From contig CAJNYU010000048.1 of the NCBI GenBank assembly GCA_905331475.1, forward strand, positions 160,671-224,670: 64,000 bases of DNA, in the 5' to 3' direction. Both the position numbers and the translations under genes were made by a program. Source of the DNA: Rotaria socialis. Taxonomy: Eukaryota > Rotifera > Eurotatoria > Philodinida > Philodinidae. This document shows, piece by piece, positions 37,530 through 50,867 of the stretch (within the stretch, counting starts at the first letter, position 1; each line of letters begins with the position of its first letter). Below the pieces are notes generated by a model that was not told the DNA's origin, ran no database searches, and saw only the letters and a list, made by a program, of their open reading frames with translations.

Positions 37530-37692
37530 ATGTTTAAACGTTGGGATTGAAGAAAAAGTCATCGTTTGACGCAATGAAATTTCTTAGGCTGAGTTTTGTT
37601 AAAATTAAGAACATTTAAACGTTGGGATTAACGAATAAGTCATCGTTTGTTCCAATGAAATTTTTCATGCTTAGTCTTGTTAAAGTTGAGAA
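37530..37692 (+). repeat. Two-copy tandem repeat, 81-bp unit
   Basis: The motif TTTAAACGTTGGGATT occurs at 37533 and 37614. The sequence after it (AAGTCATCGTTTG, then CAATGAAATTT and TTTTGTTAAA-type blocks) is repeated with substitutions, giving two adjacent copies of about 81 bp. Confidence 0.75.
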
Positions 37693-38576
37693 CTTTTTTA
37701 ACACGTTGTTTGAGAAAAAAAGATTAATTTTTTCAATAAAAGTTTTCATATACAACTTAGTTAGTTCAAACTAACCGCATGCTGCTTTTTCTCGATTGAT
37801 GTCGTCAAACGTTTAACAGTAACATACATAAAGTTATTTCAGTTTTATTAGTTATTTGATTCTAGCTTCAGCCGTTTCTTGTTTCATTCTTAAATAAGTT
37901 TCACTTATTCCCGGTAGCTGCATTTAAACTGCTTAAATATCTTTGAAATTGCCATCGGACACTCACGGTTTCTTTTTTGTTACTAAAATCACATTTACTG
38001 TTTTGTTGTTAGTTTGATTCATTCAGTTTCTTAAAGCTATAAAAATTAATTTCTATTTCTTTAATGAACTTTAACATTTTATTCATAGAAGTACTTAGGT
38101 CATTTATTTATTTTAGTGACTTATTTTAACAAGCTATCTGTGGCTTCTCTCATGAGCTAATTTTGTTTAAATGTTTTGTGATAGCAGTATATCAGAATAG
38201 TTCTTTCATGCATCTAATAGCACCTTGCTGCTCAGTTTTTGATCATTGTCTCAAGTTATCCTTTTTCATTCGATTCGTTGAGCTAAGTTAGATTTATTTT
38301 TCTAGTTTTGCCTTGTTACCACTCTGAATTTTAGTTTTTTATTCGCACGTACCGTACCATGCTCTTCTATGCAGCACAGCTATTTTTCTTATTTAGTTGA
38401 GTCGATCGTTCCATCGAATCGTTTATCTTGATTAGCATAATCCTGCTAAGTTTTCAATTTCATGTAACTTTTTCTGTCGATCAGTTTCAGATATTTCAGA
38501 TTGTTTTTTATTCTAGATTTTTGTTCTATCTCCAATCTCTATGTTTTCTTTGATTCCTCCAGACAATAAGCTCATC
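37693..38576. other. T-rich intergenic DNA
   Basis: No gene seen. The + strand is markedly T-rich up to the left boundary of the large inverted-repeat element, after which the interior becomes A-rich. Confidence 0.45.
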
Positions 38577-41500
38577 AGAGATTGAGATCTTAGTTGCTGC
38601 TTCTAGCAAGCTGTTTCGTCGATAATTAGTTTGATCTACTAAGCACATTATGAATTATTATATTTGAGCAATTTAATTGCAGCTATTTCCTTTTCGTATC
38701 GATCACTACCATATCCTGGAATTTTTCCTTGGGAAATTCATCCAAGTAGAAATAGGCTTTTACTTTTTGCATACTTGTACTCATTTAAGTATATTTGTAA
38801 GTACTGATGAATACTAAAACATACAATTTTTTTAAATCTCATTAATGTCAACAAGTAGAATCTATGTTATCGAATACANACGATGATAAAAAAAATATAG
38901 TTTCTAATAATTAATTTAAGCGTTGAACTAATGAACTGAAGGTAAAGAAAGAAAGACGATGAAGAACGTAACGTTATTCACGAAACGGAAGTAATCAGAA
39001 CGATAGTGGGCTGAATATTCACAGTACCTTTACATAGGAGATATAACAAGAATTGAACGGAAATGAGAAAAGAAAAGAAGCTGAAACTAAATAAAGAAAT
39101 ATTTTCAAATCTGAAAGGCACTTTTATTGGTCAATTTCAACATAGGATCCAAATTTTAAGGAATGAATGCTCGAAATCTTGAAAAGGTATCTTCTATCTC
39201 AACGGATGATACAAAACATGGCGAAATAGATGAATAGCTAACTTCACAAACTAACTACAAAAAATAAATAGCTTACCGTGCAGATGGAAACATATGTTGT
39301 GACGAAATTCTACAAGAACGATTTAAAAAACGAAATATTGAACGAAATGTGAAACACTAAAGGAAACAAGGTGAATCTAATTTAAAAAATATTCAAGAAT
39401 ATTACATTATGCAATTAACAAAGCTGACAGACGCAATGATGATCAATTGAATAGCCCAACAAACCTAAGAAAATATAATCGCTACTTCGATATTGCTAAA
39501 CTTAGTTGAAGAATTATTCTGAAATAAAGAGGCAACGTAAATAACAAAGTTTTTAGCATAGATTGAAAATTTCAACAAGTAAATAGTGAAATTCAAAGAG
39601 AGATTTGTTAACTATAACAGTGATCTGGAACATAGAGCAGTAGACGAAAAGCTACGTGAGAAAATAAGAACTAAGGAAAGTGTAATAAAATATTCTCTCC
39701 ATGGAATTAATCAACACTATGAGAATAGTGTATGGTGATACTAATAAAAAGTAGACATTTAATTAAAAATGCCAGACACAACGAAATGTAGGGAAACTTA
39801 TAAAAGAACGTTCAATAACGTAGCGTTATTCATTAAACGAGAGACAGCAGCGAGTAATGAATACTCAAAATGGAAAAAGTATTCACTAGCTCAACGGGTG
39901 ATACAAAACATAGCAAACTACACGTATAATTAGCTTTAAAAAAAACTTGCAAAATCTAATTAACTCACTCCTTACATGAAATACATCAAAGTTTCAAGAA
40001 AGTTCCACAATAACAATTAAAACACTTTTGATACTTAAATGAGTAAAATATTGAACAGGGCTAACAAAATCTAATACAGTAAACGCTTAGAAATACAACT
40101 TCATGCAACAAACGAGATGAATGTCGAATAATAATAAGTTAAATATCATAACTAACCTGAGATACGATAAAGGGTAGCCAGAATTGAACGAAGACGCGAA
40201 AAACAAAACACTATAGTGTGAATGACGCATTATTTTCCCCGAAACAAATCAACGCCAAAAGTGACATTGCAGTAGTAAATGAGGAAGAAAACTAATAGGT
40301 AATAAAGTTCCGTCAAGAAAAATACTTGCGTATTTAAACGAGTCATAAAGAACTGGTCTGACTAGATTAATAGTCAAGTCCAAGAAAGTAACTGGAAGAA
40401 GTTACATAGCTGATACACAAGATGAAATAAATCGATACTGTGAAAAATTCTAACAGAATGACTAAAACAAACTACACGCTGAACTTAATATGTTCTAGAT
40501 TGACCAAAACCAAGTGACTGTAACAGAAAAAAACTACAGAAAATAAACGTCATGTTATTAACGAAAGCAAACAGCTACAACGATAGTAAGTTGAGCAACT
40601 AGACAAAATCTAAGAGAATGCAGTTGATACTTCGATACAAATGAACCTAGATGGTGAAACATTCTCGAATAAAAAAGTAACTTCTATAACAAAATTTTGA
40701 GAGTAGCATCAAAATTTCAACAAACGCATCGTGAAAATAAAAAAAGAAATTTGCTTGCTAAAACAGGTATCTGACACATGGTGAAATACATTAAGACTTA
40801 CGCTGAGGAAAAAAGAACTAAAAAGTATGTAATAAAATACTCTTTAGTTTAACTCAATGAATGTGGAGGCAGTGGTATACGTCGATTATAATAAAAGCAG
40901 AGGTTCTACTAAAGACACCGAACACTTAACGAAATGAAGTGAATCTAATAAGAAAACCCAAAAAAAAAATATAACTTCATGCAAGAAGTGAGATGAAAGT
41001 AGAACGCCAATTGGTTAAATGTCTTAGCTAACCTCAGATGAGAGAGGGACAGCAAAATGAAAAGACAGCTAAACCTAGGTAACGAAATATTTTCGAATAA
41101 GAAGATCACTTGAATGAAACTATTTCAACATACGATCTGGATTTTAACTAATGAATGCTGGAAATAAAACAGTATTCGATAGCGTAACGAGTACTACAAA
41201 GCATAGCAACCTAGATGAATAGTCACTTCATAGAGATAAATTTAAAAAGTAAAACAGCTTATCCTTTAGATGCAATAGATCAATGTCCTGAAAATTTTCT
41301 ACGCGAACGACTTAAAAAGCAAATGGCTGAAATAAGCAAATGAATAGAAAGCAGTGAATCTAAGAAAAAATACAAAAAAATATAATCTAAGACAATATAC
41401 CAAATAAATAGTGACAACGATAATAAATTTAAAAGACAACTAACTTGAGATAGAGTAGGGAAATCAGAATTTGAACACAGATAAAAAGAAACAAGCAACT

Positions 41501-42065
41501 AAAGTTGGATACCGAAATTTGTTAATAAGTAGAAGCAAATGATAGAAGAAAATTGTCACATTGAATTGGGATTTCAACTGCGACATGGTTGAACTGCTAA
41601 GAACTATTCTCTGTTAACTAAATGGATGACATAGAATGTAACTAAGCAGACGAATACTCAACTTCGAATGAATAACTGGGAAAAGTGAAAGAACGTATTC
41701 TCAAACTGACATTGTTTGATGTAATGCGAAGTATGTGTGATGATAATGAAAGAAGTAGCAGCCTGTATTCGATAACATATATTCTACTTGTTGACATTAA
41801 TGAGATTTTTAAAAGTTGTATGTTTTAGTATTCATTAGTACTTACAAATGCACTTAAATGAGTACAAGTATGCAAAAAGTAAAAGCCTATTTCTACTTGG
41901 GTGAATTTCCCAAGGAAAAATTCCTGGATATGGTAGTGATCGATACGAAAAGGAAACAGCTGCAAGTAAATTGCTCAAATATAAGAATTCATAATAAGCT
42001 TAGCAGATCAAACTAATTATCGATAAAACAGCTTGCTAGAAGCAACAAATAAGATCTCAATCTCT
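38577..42065. mobile_element. 3.5-kb element with ~300-bp terminal inverted repeats
   Basis: The left arm (38577-38877) begins AGAGATTGAGATCTTA and ends near TGTTATCGAATACA. The right arm (41764-42065) is its reverse complement with scattered substitutions, by eye a little over 90% identical. The 2.9-kb interior has no open frame of note, is A-rich on the + strand and is itself repetitive: related blocks with YTCAACATANGATC, AATGAATGCT and GATACAAA(A)CAT-type landmarks recur near 39130, 39830 and 41130. It is a non-autonomous DNA transposon or foldback element. No clear target-site duplication is visible. One N lies at the inner end of the left arm. Confidence 0.75.
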
Positions 42066-42576
42066 ATATAGCGCACGTGCTATTGGTTCACCGAAATTCG
42101 CCATTTTCGTTGACGAGATGAAAGAAAAAAAAATTAATTGGGTGTGGGAGTTCAAATACCTGAGGTACTGGATTACCCCTAAACTAGGCTGGAGCAACAT
42201 GTTAAATAAAACCATGATTAAAGTTCGACAACGTATCTCGTTGATTAAGTCATTTAAGCTTTCAGGGTGTACTTCACCCCAACTTAGGCGCGCTTTGTTC
42301 TCATCGTATATTTTACCCCTGTTCACATGGATCTACTTCCTGTTTCCTATCCTTACTGAGAAGCAAAGACAAGATCTGTCTCACTTCTACTTTTCAAGCC
42401 TTCGAAGAGTTATTTTCTCCTCGCACTGGAATGATCACTTCTTTTCATACACTCTTGACGAAATTTCCTTAGAAGACAGATGCGCGTCTTATTGGGAGAA
42501 GTACTTGGTAGCTTTAGCCGATTCTGTTGATGGTGAACTTCTACTAGAAAAAGCAANTGAAATTTTCAACTTTTAA
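42066..42576 (+). mobile_element. LINE fragment, reverse transcriptase C-terminal part
   Basis: One frame reads ARAIGSPKFAIFVDEMKEKK, then WEFKYLRYWITPKLGW, KVRQRISLIKSFKL and LRRALFSSYILPLFTW. This matches the region after the catalytic palm in non-LTR retrotransposon reverse transcriptases (the FKYLGY-type thumb/connection segment), followed by the typical C-terminal extension. The catalytic domain itself is absent and the frame starts directly at the right end of the large inverted-repeat element, so this is a truncated remnant. An N at 42557 and a stop soon after end it. Confidence 0.75.
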
Positions 42577-42802
42577 ACCAATAGCATTCTGAAGAATCGT
42601 GACTCATACATATATCGCTGTGAGTTGAAACTTGATTTCTTACAGTAATCACTAAATTATTTACAAGCTTTATCGCTGTTGTAGACACCATCAAAGTTAA
42701 TGAGACTAAAACGTCATTTTTTTCTCTCAATCATCTCTAGCAACATTCACGGCTCATCCCTTTCTGTCCACATCAGTCAACAAAGCAAAATCCAAAAACA
42801 GG

Positions 42803-45251
42803 ATGTATGGAACATCGCGACACTCAAGAACCACAGCGAAACTAAGTCCTTGTTTAATATGCAGCGCTGTGGCACGCATTATTAATTATGGTGCACTGTT
42901 GTGTGATTCATGTAAAACATTTTTTCGTCGCCGTGGTTTTTGTAATAAAAGCATGCATTTAAAAATATCTTTCTAATGAAATTCATCTACGATCGATTGT
43001 ATCTTTACTATTCTATAGGATGTTGGCCCATGTCGACATGGAGGTCATTGTAAAGTCACTGTAGAAACACGAAAATGTTGTACTAGCTGTCGATTAGTCA
43101 AATGTCTTGCCGTGGGTAAGTCACCGAAACTTATTCGAAAAGAATATCGAAGATTAGAGTGTCCTTCGTCGGTTGGAGCAAATAGTAAATCGATAGTACG
43201 TATAAGATTATTGAATATGCATCGAAATTAGAAGAGAAATTCACGTGTTTTTGTTTTCGAGAATATCGATCCGAAAATTGGCTGCATTTATGAGTACAAA
43301 AGAAAAGATCAGCACAAATATCCACTAATACGACTAGACAGATGATTCAATACAATGCAGATTTGAACGATTTATATTTTCTGATAAGATTCATAATCAG
43401 TAGATTTAGTGGTGCAACTCGTTTTGCCGCTGAGATAATAAAAATTGTACTTTCGGGACAAATGATTTTACAATTGAAAACAACATGTTCAAAGGCTTTC
43501 ATTCCTATGACACAAGTGAAAAACAAAATAAAACAACACTATTCGAAATCAATTGTACACTTGCATTGAATCAATTAGAGAAATATTTTCACTACAAAAA
43601 AAGTTATCTGATCGCTTCGAGGTCTCTCTATCCGTTTGATTGATTGTTATTTGTGAGGTTGCTTCAAAATTCTATTGTGACTATAAAAACAGCTGAAACT
43701 ATTAGTTTTTATTTTCATTAAAAAATTAATCTATCAAAGAGAGATGTAAACTCCATTTTGTTCCAAGAGTACAATTGAGTTTTCAATATATTTTTTTAAT
43801 TACTTTGATGAAAATAAAGAGCTTTGAATTTGACGGGTGGCAGTTTGTTTTTCATCAATTTTTATTTTATCAAGTCTAAGATAATCAACCACCAGATGTT
43901 TCTATCGTCTCAACGGGACGTGATTTTGACAAAAAAAAACAATGTTTTATTAAATCTCTGATATTTTTATAGAATAATCCGTTTGAATCATTAGAAAAGC
44001 TACTGTTTCTTTGTTGATCCTGAAATAATGTGAAAAAAACTAATAAAATTTTTATTTCTAATCGTGCTCTGAGTACCATTTGCAAACATATCCGTGAGCA
44101 TTCATTTAAGCTTGCCTTGTCAACAGTGGTAATGCAAAAAAAAGAAAATCAATGAGCATCTAGCGAAAGACTTCTCTTTCCTGCTGCGATACTCATTTTC
44201 ACAAAAATAACTTTCTATAATTAACTATGTATATCACAGAAAAAGAAAAAAGAGTCCGAATCTCAGGCTAAAATATTTGTTACAATAGCAAAAATTGATC
44301 TCCCAGATATGACTTTTTTTGCACTAGAAAATATCTATTCGCTGAAGTTCCTGACGAATAGGAATATCATTTCAAATGCTTAAAAAAATTTTCTATTTAG
44401 TCAATTTCAAGAACAAATTCCTTAGATTTATTACACAATGATCGATCATCGCTTGACAATTCCGAATGGAATTTATTATCAATTGTAATTCATGCTTTCG
44501 ATAAATTCAATTTGGTACCAGCAATGCGGCGGATAATTAATTATTTAGATTTCATTGAGCCTGCACTAGAAATCGATGTGTCCGATACATTTAATCTATT
44601 TGCTTCTTTTTATACATCAGTACAATCGTTCGTTAGTGTTACAACTGATTTTTAACGTATTGGCTGCCGCTGAACAACGATCGCTTTTTCAACGTAATTT
44701 ACATGGTCTATTTAATATTTGTGGGTCATTTATGTTACGTGATGCTGGTATGTTTGATAATAGTAGACATGAAAGCATCATTGCACCATTGTATGGACAT
44801 AGTATTGTTCATGAAGCGAAACAAATTGCTAAGAGACGTGATTTTGATTCGACACTTGTGAAAATGATACATATGGTTTTTTGCTTTTTCTACTAATTGT
44901 TATACAGTCAATCATGATCCCTATATGAATAAAGATGCACTTCTTACAGGCACTTTTCGATTAGTTGGTAGTCAACATGTATATACAGAAATCCTATGGA
45001 AATATATGATATATTGACATGGTTATAGTAAAGCTATTCTTCGCTTTGCAGCATTAGTTAAACATATGCTTGATTTACTTGCATTATCAGCAGATATTTG
45101 TAGAGATAATCGACTTCATCGACTGCTCGTTGATGATTTGGTTGAACAAGCGAAAGAGACACTGAGTATTAATGAAAAAGATTTTGTTCCATTATGGGGA
45201 AAGACAATCAATGCATCTGTTAACAAGAATAATGACCTACAAAATTATTAA
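42803..45251 (+). pseudogene. Nuclear receptor (DBD + LBD), disrupted copy
   Basis: Ligand-type transcription factor family. Exon 1 (about 42803-42940) gives the first zinc finger, CLIC and CDSC with P-box CDSCKTFFRR. Exon 2 (43019-43195) gives the second finger, CRHGGHCKV and CTSCRLVKCLAVG. After a 1.2-kb intron, exon 3 (44401-45251) encodes the ligand-binding domain: WNLLSIVIHAFDKFNLVP, EQRSLFQRNLHGL, PLYGH, GTFRLVGSQHVYTEILWKYM and INEKDFVPLWGKT. There are four defects. An extra T in a run at 42937-42941 breaks the exon 1 donor phase; extra Ts at 44649-44653 and 44877-44882 shift the frame; TGA at 45015-45017 replaces a sense codon. Three of the four are +1 in T runs, so assembly error may explain those; the TGA is a substitution. 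Probably a pseudogene. Confidence 0.82.
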
Positions 45252-47203
45252 AATAAAAAATGATAACTTTTTGTTTTAATTAAAAAATTATTAGAAAATC
45301 TATTTCGATAAATAAATAAAAGTTCTTTTGGTTTTTGCATAAACCCAATTGAAAATAAAAACCTAATGTTGATATTAATAAGTGATTAGGTAATGAATAT
45401 TTATATATATATCGATGGCAGACATTTTCATAGCTCAATTGAGAGTATTTTATAAAAAAAAAGGGATCACTTGAGTTCAATCAACGGTGAAATCAAATTG
45501 ATTATTGATGCGTTTTGTTTAAATAGATATACTTCAATGTTGAAATTTTCTGGCTGAATAATTTTTATGAAAGAATTGATTTGTCTCTGAAGATTCAATC
45601 TGATAAACATTACACAAACTTACAATGGAAATAGAAATTGTTAAGAAACAAAAAGTGATCGACGATTTTAATTAGCATCATAGACAGAGAAAAAAAGAAA
45701 TGAGTCATATGGATCATTATTATTCTTTTCTGTTGATCAAAAAGAAATAAGAGCGGCAACGATGGTTGTAGTTGTAGGCACCAGATGAACTCATATTTAG
45801 CCTAGCGGTACAAGAAAATCAAATAGCATAAAGATAATGATCGTTTGTCACTAAACTATGCCTTTGAACATTTACATAACATTCACATATAAATGTGGTA
45901 TCGTCTCTTTCGTGTACGAACGCTATCGTTCATTGATCTAATTTCACTATTACGTACACATACAAACGTCTCATCATCATAGCAAATAAAAATATGTGCA
46001 TACATTCTTCTTCAATATCAAATAGAGCTAAGGCGAGAGAGAGAGAGAGAGAGACCCCTACACAAGTTATCTCTACATTCTTTATTTAGAAACAAATAAG
46101 TTTGGCACTCGAGAACGTGAGAAAAAAACTATGCTAGCTTTTTTTCTTCATGCTGACTAATACAATGACGAAATATTCATCTTGTGCTGCGAAAAGGATT
46201 AAATATAGAAATAGATAGTATTTGACTTCCTACACATAAAAGAACAAGACCTAACTGTTTCCTTGTTTTTTTTTACAATGGTTCATTTATTTATGTTCGT
46301 GTAGTTTAAACAAATACATCACTATCTCTAAATCCTGCGCTCTTCTTTTTTATTATTCTTAGTGAACATTACAGTGTGGGTGATGAATACAAGAGGCTTC
46401 ACACCATCTTTATACATGTATCAATATGTAATCGCGGACAAGCGTGTGCGTAAGCAAGGAGAAACAAGAGATCGAGTTTGCTTGATTAAGATAAGCTTGA
46501 TTGTTTGAGATGAGGACGAACACGACAGGTGTAATGTATAGCGTTGACCTCCATCTATTTCTTAAGACGACAAGGGTATACCACTTGTAATTTTCTCGTC
46601 ATTCATATCATGTGTATGTGTGATTTGACCCGTTGAAAACAACAAATGAGCGTTTTGTATAGTAAAACATTCGAATTGCTCGTTACAATAAAGAGCAAAA
46701 TAGGAGGAGTTGATTGGCTGCTAGTTTTTCCTTAAGAAATTTTTTAATAACATATTCTTCTAGATATTTCATATATTTATTGAGGTAAGACAAGTGCTAC
46801 GAGCTCTTTTTAATAAGTGAAATAAAAACTGAACTTATAACAATACCGTAGTGCTAATCCGAAAAGAATGTATTGTTTGTTTCGTAGATTCAGTGACATG
46901 AATATGGTCTAGTACTGTTTACACGTCTAATTTAACTCTTTTTTTTTCTTGCGTTTCGATGTGAAATGGATAGACGTTTGTCTCGGTCGCGTTTGATGAC
47001 GGTGTCAATTGATTAAAAGTCAGAATGAATGAACGGATATGAGAGAAGGAATAAAGAATCACAGACGTTATATGCGTCAGTTTAGATGTATTTATCGATG
47101 AAAAAGTCAAGTGTAGAAGTGCAAATTGAACTTTTCAATACTGTGCTCGATTTAGAATTGAAGCTGTCTTTTATTTTAGATTATCAAAATCAAACTAGAA
47201 GCT
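45252..47203. other. Intergenic DNA
   Basis: About 1.95 kb upstream of the adhesion GPCR with no recognisable gene. A GA run lies at about 46036-46054. The receptor promoter should be within the last part, but I see no distinct element. Confidence 0.45.
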
Positions 47204-50200
47204 ATGTTAATGGCACGAGCTATTTGGTTGATATTCTTCATTTTGATGGCGATTCATTGTTCGCACGGTAAGAATCAATTTGTTGTCAAATTATTGTTTA
47301 AAGAAGAGAAGCTCATACTCTAAAGGGTGATCTTTTATTTAAATCGAAAAATCTGTTGTCGGAAGCTTTTTTTGTACTTCTCTAACCAACACGTGTCTCA
47401 ATAATCTCGAAAGAGATTTATTGTGGCCAATCACCTTTTTTTTCGCCAGAGATAGTATGTGAAATTTGAATAAAAAAGACTTCATTGCCAGCAAAAAAAA
47501 TGACCGCGATGTTTGAAGAGACGTTTTTCTTATTGCAGGTGGATGTCCACGAGCTACATTTGAAGTTTTAAATAATACAATAAAAGTACCGTATAATTTT
47601 ATTGAATCATCTGTTGGTAATATTGGATCATTGGAAACGTGCCCCTGTAAGTTTTCTGAGAAAAGAATTTTTTTCTTTAAAATATTTCTATATCAATAGA
47701 TACTGGCCGGCCATATGTATATTTGCCATGTTATCAGAATTCATCGTGGGGTGATGAACCTTATTTTAGTCCCTGTTTAAAACCGCCTGATAAGAAAGAA
47801 CAAACTACCATGTCAAGTATTCTTTTACCATCATCATCATCATCACCGTCTATTGCTCATCCATATTTTAATATCTCTATTGAAGAACTTGCAAGAGTAA
47901 GTTTCACAATAGAATATAACGTAGTAAAATTTTGATTTTTGATTTTAGTTACCTATGAATAGTTATAATGATTTTGCTAATGTATTATCTGATTTAAACC
48001 ACGAATCAGCTCATTTTAAATCAAGATCAAATATATCTTCTGTTGCCAATATCATTGATAGTCTAAAGACAAATAATCCAAATATGAACAATCAGGTTTG
48101 AGTGTGATTTCTTTTTTCATTCGTAATTATATTCTAATTAAATTCATCTGAAAATCTGCAAAAAAAATATCTAGATCTATGCTAATATTTATTCAGTGGT
48201 TGATAAACTATTATCATCGGAATCTATATTGAAATTACAAGAAGTAAAAACATCAAATCGAAGCATTGTAAAGTAAGTTTACATGTTTTTTTTTGTCCAT
48301 TATTCTTAGTCATCAATCATTTTCTTTAGGCTATTATCATCATTAGAAAGATTCACTCAAAATTTAAAGTCAGATAGATTAGAACAAAATTTTATTGAAA
48401 CTAATCTAGCTGTATCCATTGTTGATATGCCAAATAATCGCACGAAACCAATCATTGGCTTCGCATTCGGTTCGTAAATTAGGATATCTTTTAGCGATTG
48501 CAAATTTCCATGTCATGAAGGAAACTCCGATTGTTCCTATGAAATCCAAAAGCTTAAATTTTGACATCAATCATAATTATTCTTGTGCCGTTGATTTAAG
48601 CTAGTCTCTTCGAGTAGGAGTAGAGCAGTAATACGCGAATAGCTTGAGTTGTCTTTTTTCAAGGTAGCCAACGCTCATTAGGATCAATATAATGCACGTA
48701 TTCCCGATAGTCAAAGGCTTTGACTGAATAGAGGCTTCTGTATTAAGAAGTCTTTGAATGATATTTTGTTTTTGTTGTTCATCTAGATTCAATCAAAAAT
48801 CAAACTTATCCGATTGAATCGAATGATAGACAGAAAAATTTAACGGTTGTTCTGCTGGATTCTCAAGCACTTTCTCAACAAAATCGTTTAACATTTTCTG
48901 TCTACAATCAACTAAGTGGCCTATTTGATGAAAAACAATATCGAGTATTAACACGAATTATTTCCTTGACAATTGATAAACCAGAATTAACGAAAAATCT
49001 CGGGCCGTTTGTAAAACTGAATTTTTATCTTGAAAAGAATTATGAAAAAGAATATGGCAATTTAACATGTGCTTATTGGCATATATTTGATAATATGACG
49101 GCTCAATGGTCAACTGATGGATGTTATTTGATTGGTGTTATCGATCGAAATGTAATGTGTGAATGTAATCATTTAACTCATTTCGCAGTTTTAATGGTTT
49201 GAATGGAAACTTTTATTTTTTGTTAAACAATAAATTGTTTTCCTGTCTTTTGAAGGATATCGAACAAAAGCCAACTTCGAAGTCTATTGAGCAAGTGCTT
49301 TCGATTATAACCCTAGCTGGTTTATTTCTATCGTCTATTGGTTTATGTCTAACAATTTTAACATTCATTTTTTTCGCGTAAGTTAAAATATTGTTTTTTC
49401 TTTTTAGTTAAATCGAGTTTTTTATTTTCTTATTATAGAAAATTACGTCGCCATTTTAGTCAAAAATCTCTTCTTTTATTATCGATTAATTTACTTTTTG
49501 TTAATATACTATTTTCAATTATCGGCTTATGTAGATTAACGCATTTATCATGTATTATTATAGCTAGCGCATTACACTATTTTATTTTATCGTCATTCAG
49601 TTGGATGTTCATTATGGCTATAATACAATATTTACTTTTTGTTAAAGTTTTCCCTCGGACAATTTCAGCCTTTACACGAAAAGCTGCAGCATTCGCTCAA
49701 GGTACGTTTAGAAATGTGTCATACAATATTCGATGAGAAAGATGAGAACAATGCTATTGACTGTCTTAGGCATGAAGTAAATCGCACGAAATTTCTCAGA
49801 TAAAACAAAAGCTCGGTGAATATTAGATTTAATTAGGAATGCATAATTAGCGCATTCATACGTCCTGTATCAATCGTTTACTGTCTTTGATTCTTTCAAC
49901 ATTTTAACTAAAATTTGTAATCTCGTTTCTTTTAGTGGTTCCATCGATTCCTGTCATTGCTGTTTTGGCTGTGGATCCGTCTCACTATACGAGACGAAGT
50001 GATGGACTGTAAGAGAACCAAAATTGATTTTGTTTTTATAAAATTTTCTTTTTTTCGTCAGCTGTTGGCTATCAGATTTACCATTTTATTTATCATTCAT
50101 ATTACCGATTGTTTTGTATATATTGATAAATAGTCTCGTTTTTTCGATTGTTGCCCATTCACTTCTCTGTGGAACAACAGGTCAACAATTGCGTAGTACA

Positions 50201-50867
50201 CAAATGGCTGAATCCCAGCGGGTGTCACGATTTTTAGTTGCCTTAAGTTGCTTTGTTGTGCTCGGTCTCACTTGGATATTTGGTTTACTTGCTATTGGAC
50301 CAATGCGAGATTTATTTCAAATTCTTTTTTGTACATTTGCTACATTAACAGGATTTTTCATTTTTCTTCTCTATATTATAACATCCAAGGCAAAACGAAA
50401 ATGTTGGAATAGTATGTTTCATACATGTATTCTTTTCCTATTCTTGTTTATTCTTCTGTATTTATTTAGATGCATTTAAAACACTTGGCATATCCTCGAT
50501 CTATTCTCCGACACTATCAACATCGTCTGGTTTGAATGGCACTAAAGAATTTTCAACGTCATCGACCAACGATCAACAAAAAGTTCCATCACGCTTGGCG
50601 CAATTTCCATCTCAACCCCAACATTTTATTGATGCATACATGCCATCATCGCCGCCAGCGCCGGCTCCGCCATTACCTTTACCACCCTCTTTTCTAATCG
50701 AAGGCGATGATCCATTGAATACAACATCATTAACAAATGACTTTTATGAACCGAAACATCTTCGTATACCACAAACGAATTATGGCTACGAATCCAATCC
50801 ACCAACAACATCATTGGACGATTATTCTCTGTTCTATGCTGCGTATCATGATGGCACAAAACTTTGA
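47204..50867 (+). CDS. Adhesion G-protein-coupled receptor
   Basis: Twelve exons (47204-47267, 47539-47646, 47700-47896, 47949-48095, 48175-48272, 48330-48469, 48787-49196, 49256-49377, 49439-49701, 49936-50008, 50062-50411, 50470-50867) join in phase to 789 aa. Order: signal peptide MLMARAIWLIFFILMAIHCS; a short Cys/Trp region (about 23-75) reminiscent of a hormone-receptor motif; a GAIN domain ending in a GPS with CAYWHIF, WSTDGC and CECNHLTHFAVLM (about 376-388), so autoproteolysis at HL/T is expected; seven membrane helices from about 398, including the TM6 motif LGLTWIFGLLAIG and TM7 TGFFIFLLYIITSKAKRKCW; and a Pro/Ser-rich cytoplasmic tail. There are no recognisable adhesive repeats, so the ligand is unknown. 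The intron after residue 251 (48470-48786) has a weak donor, GTTCGT, but splicing there is needed to avoid stops and restores phase. Confidence 0.92.

Noticed and set aside
48603-48792. Minus-strand frame inside the adhesion GPCR gene (LDEQQKQNIIQRLL...)
   Set aside because: It lies mostly in the intron 48470-48786, needs a frame shift to continue, and has no partner exons.
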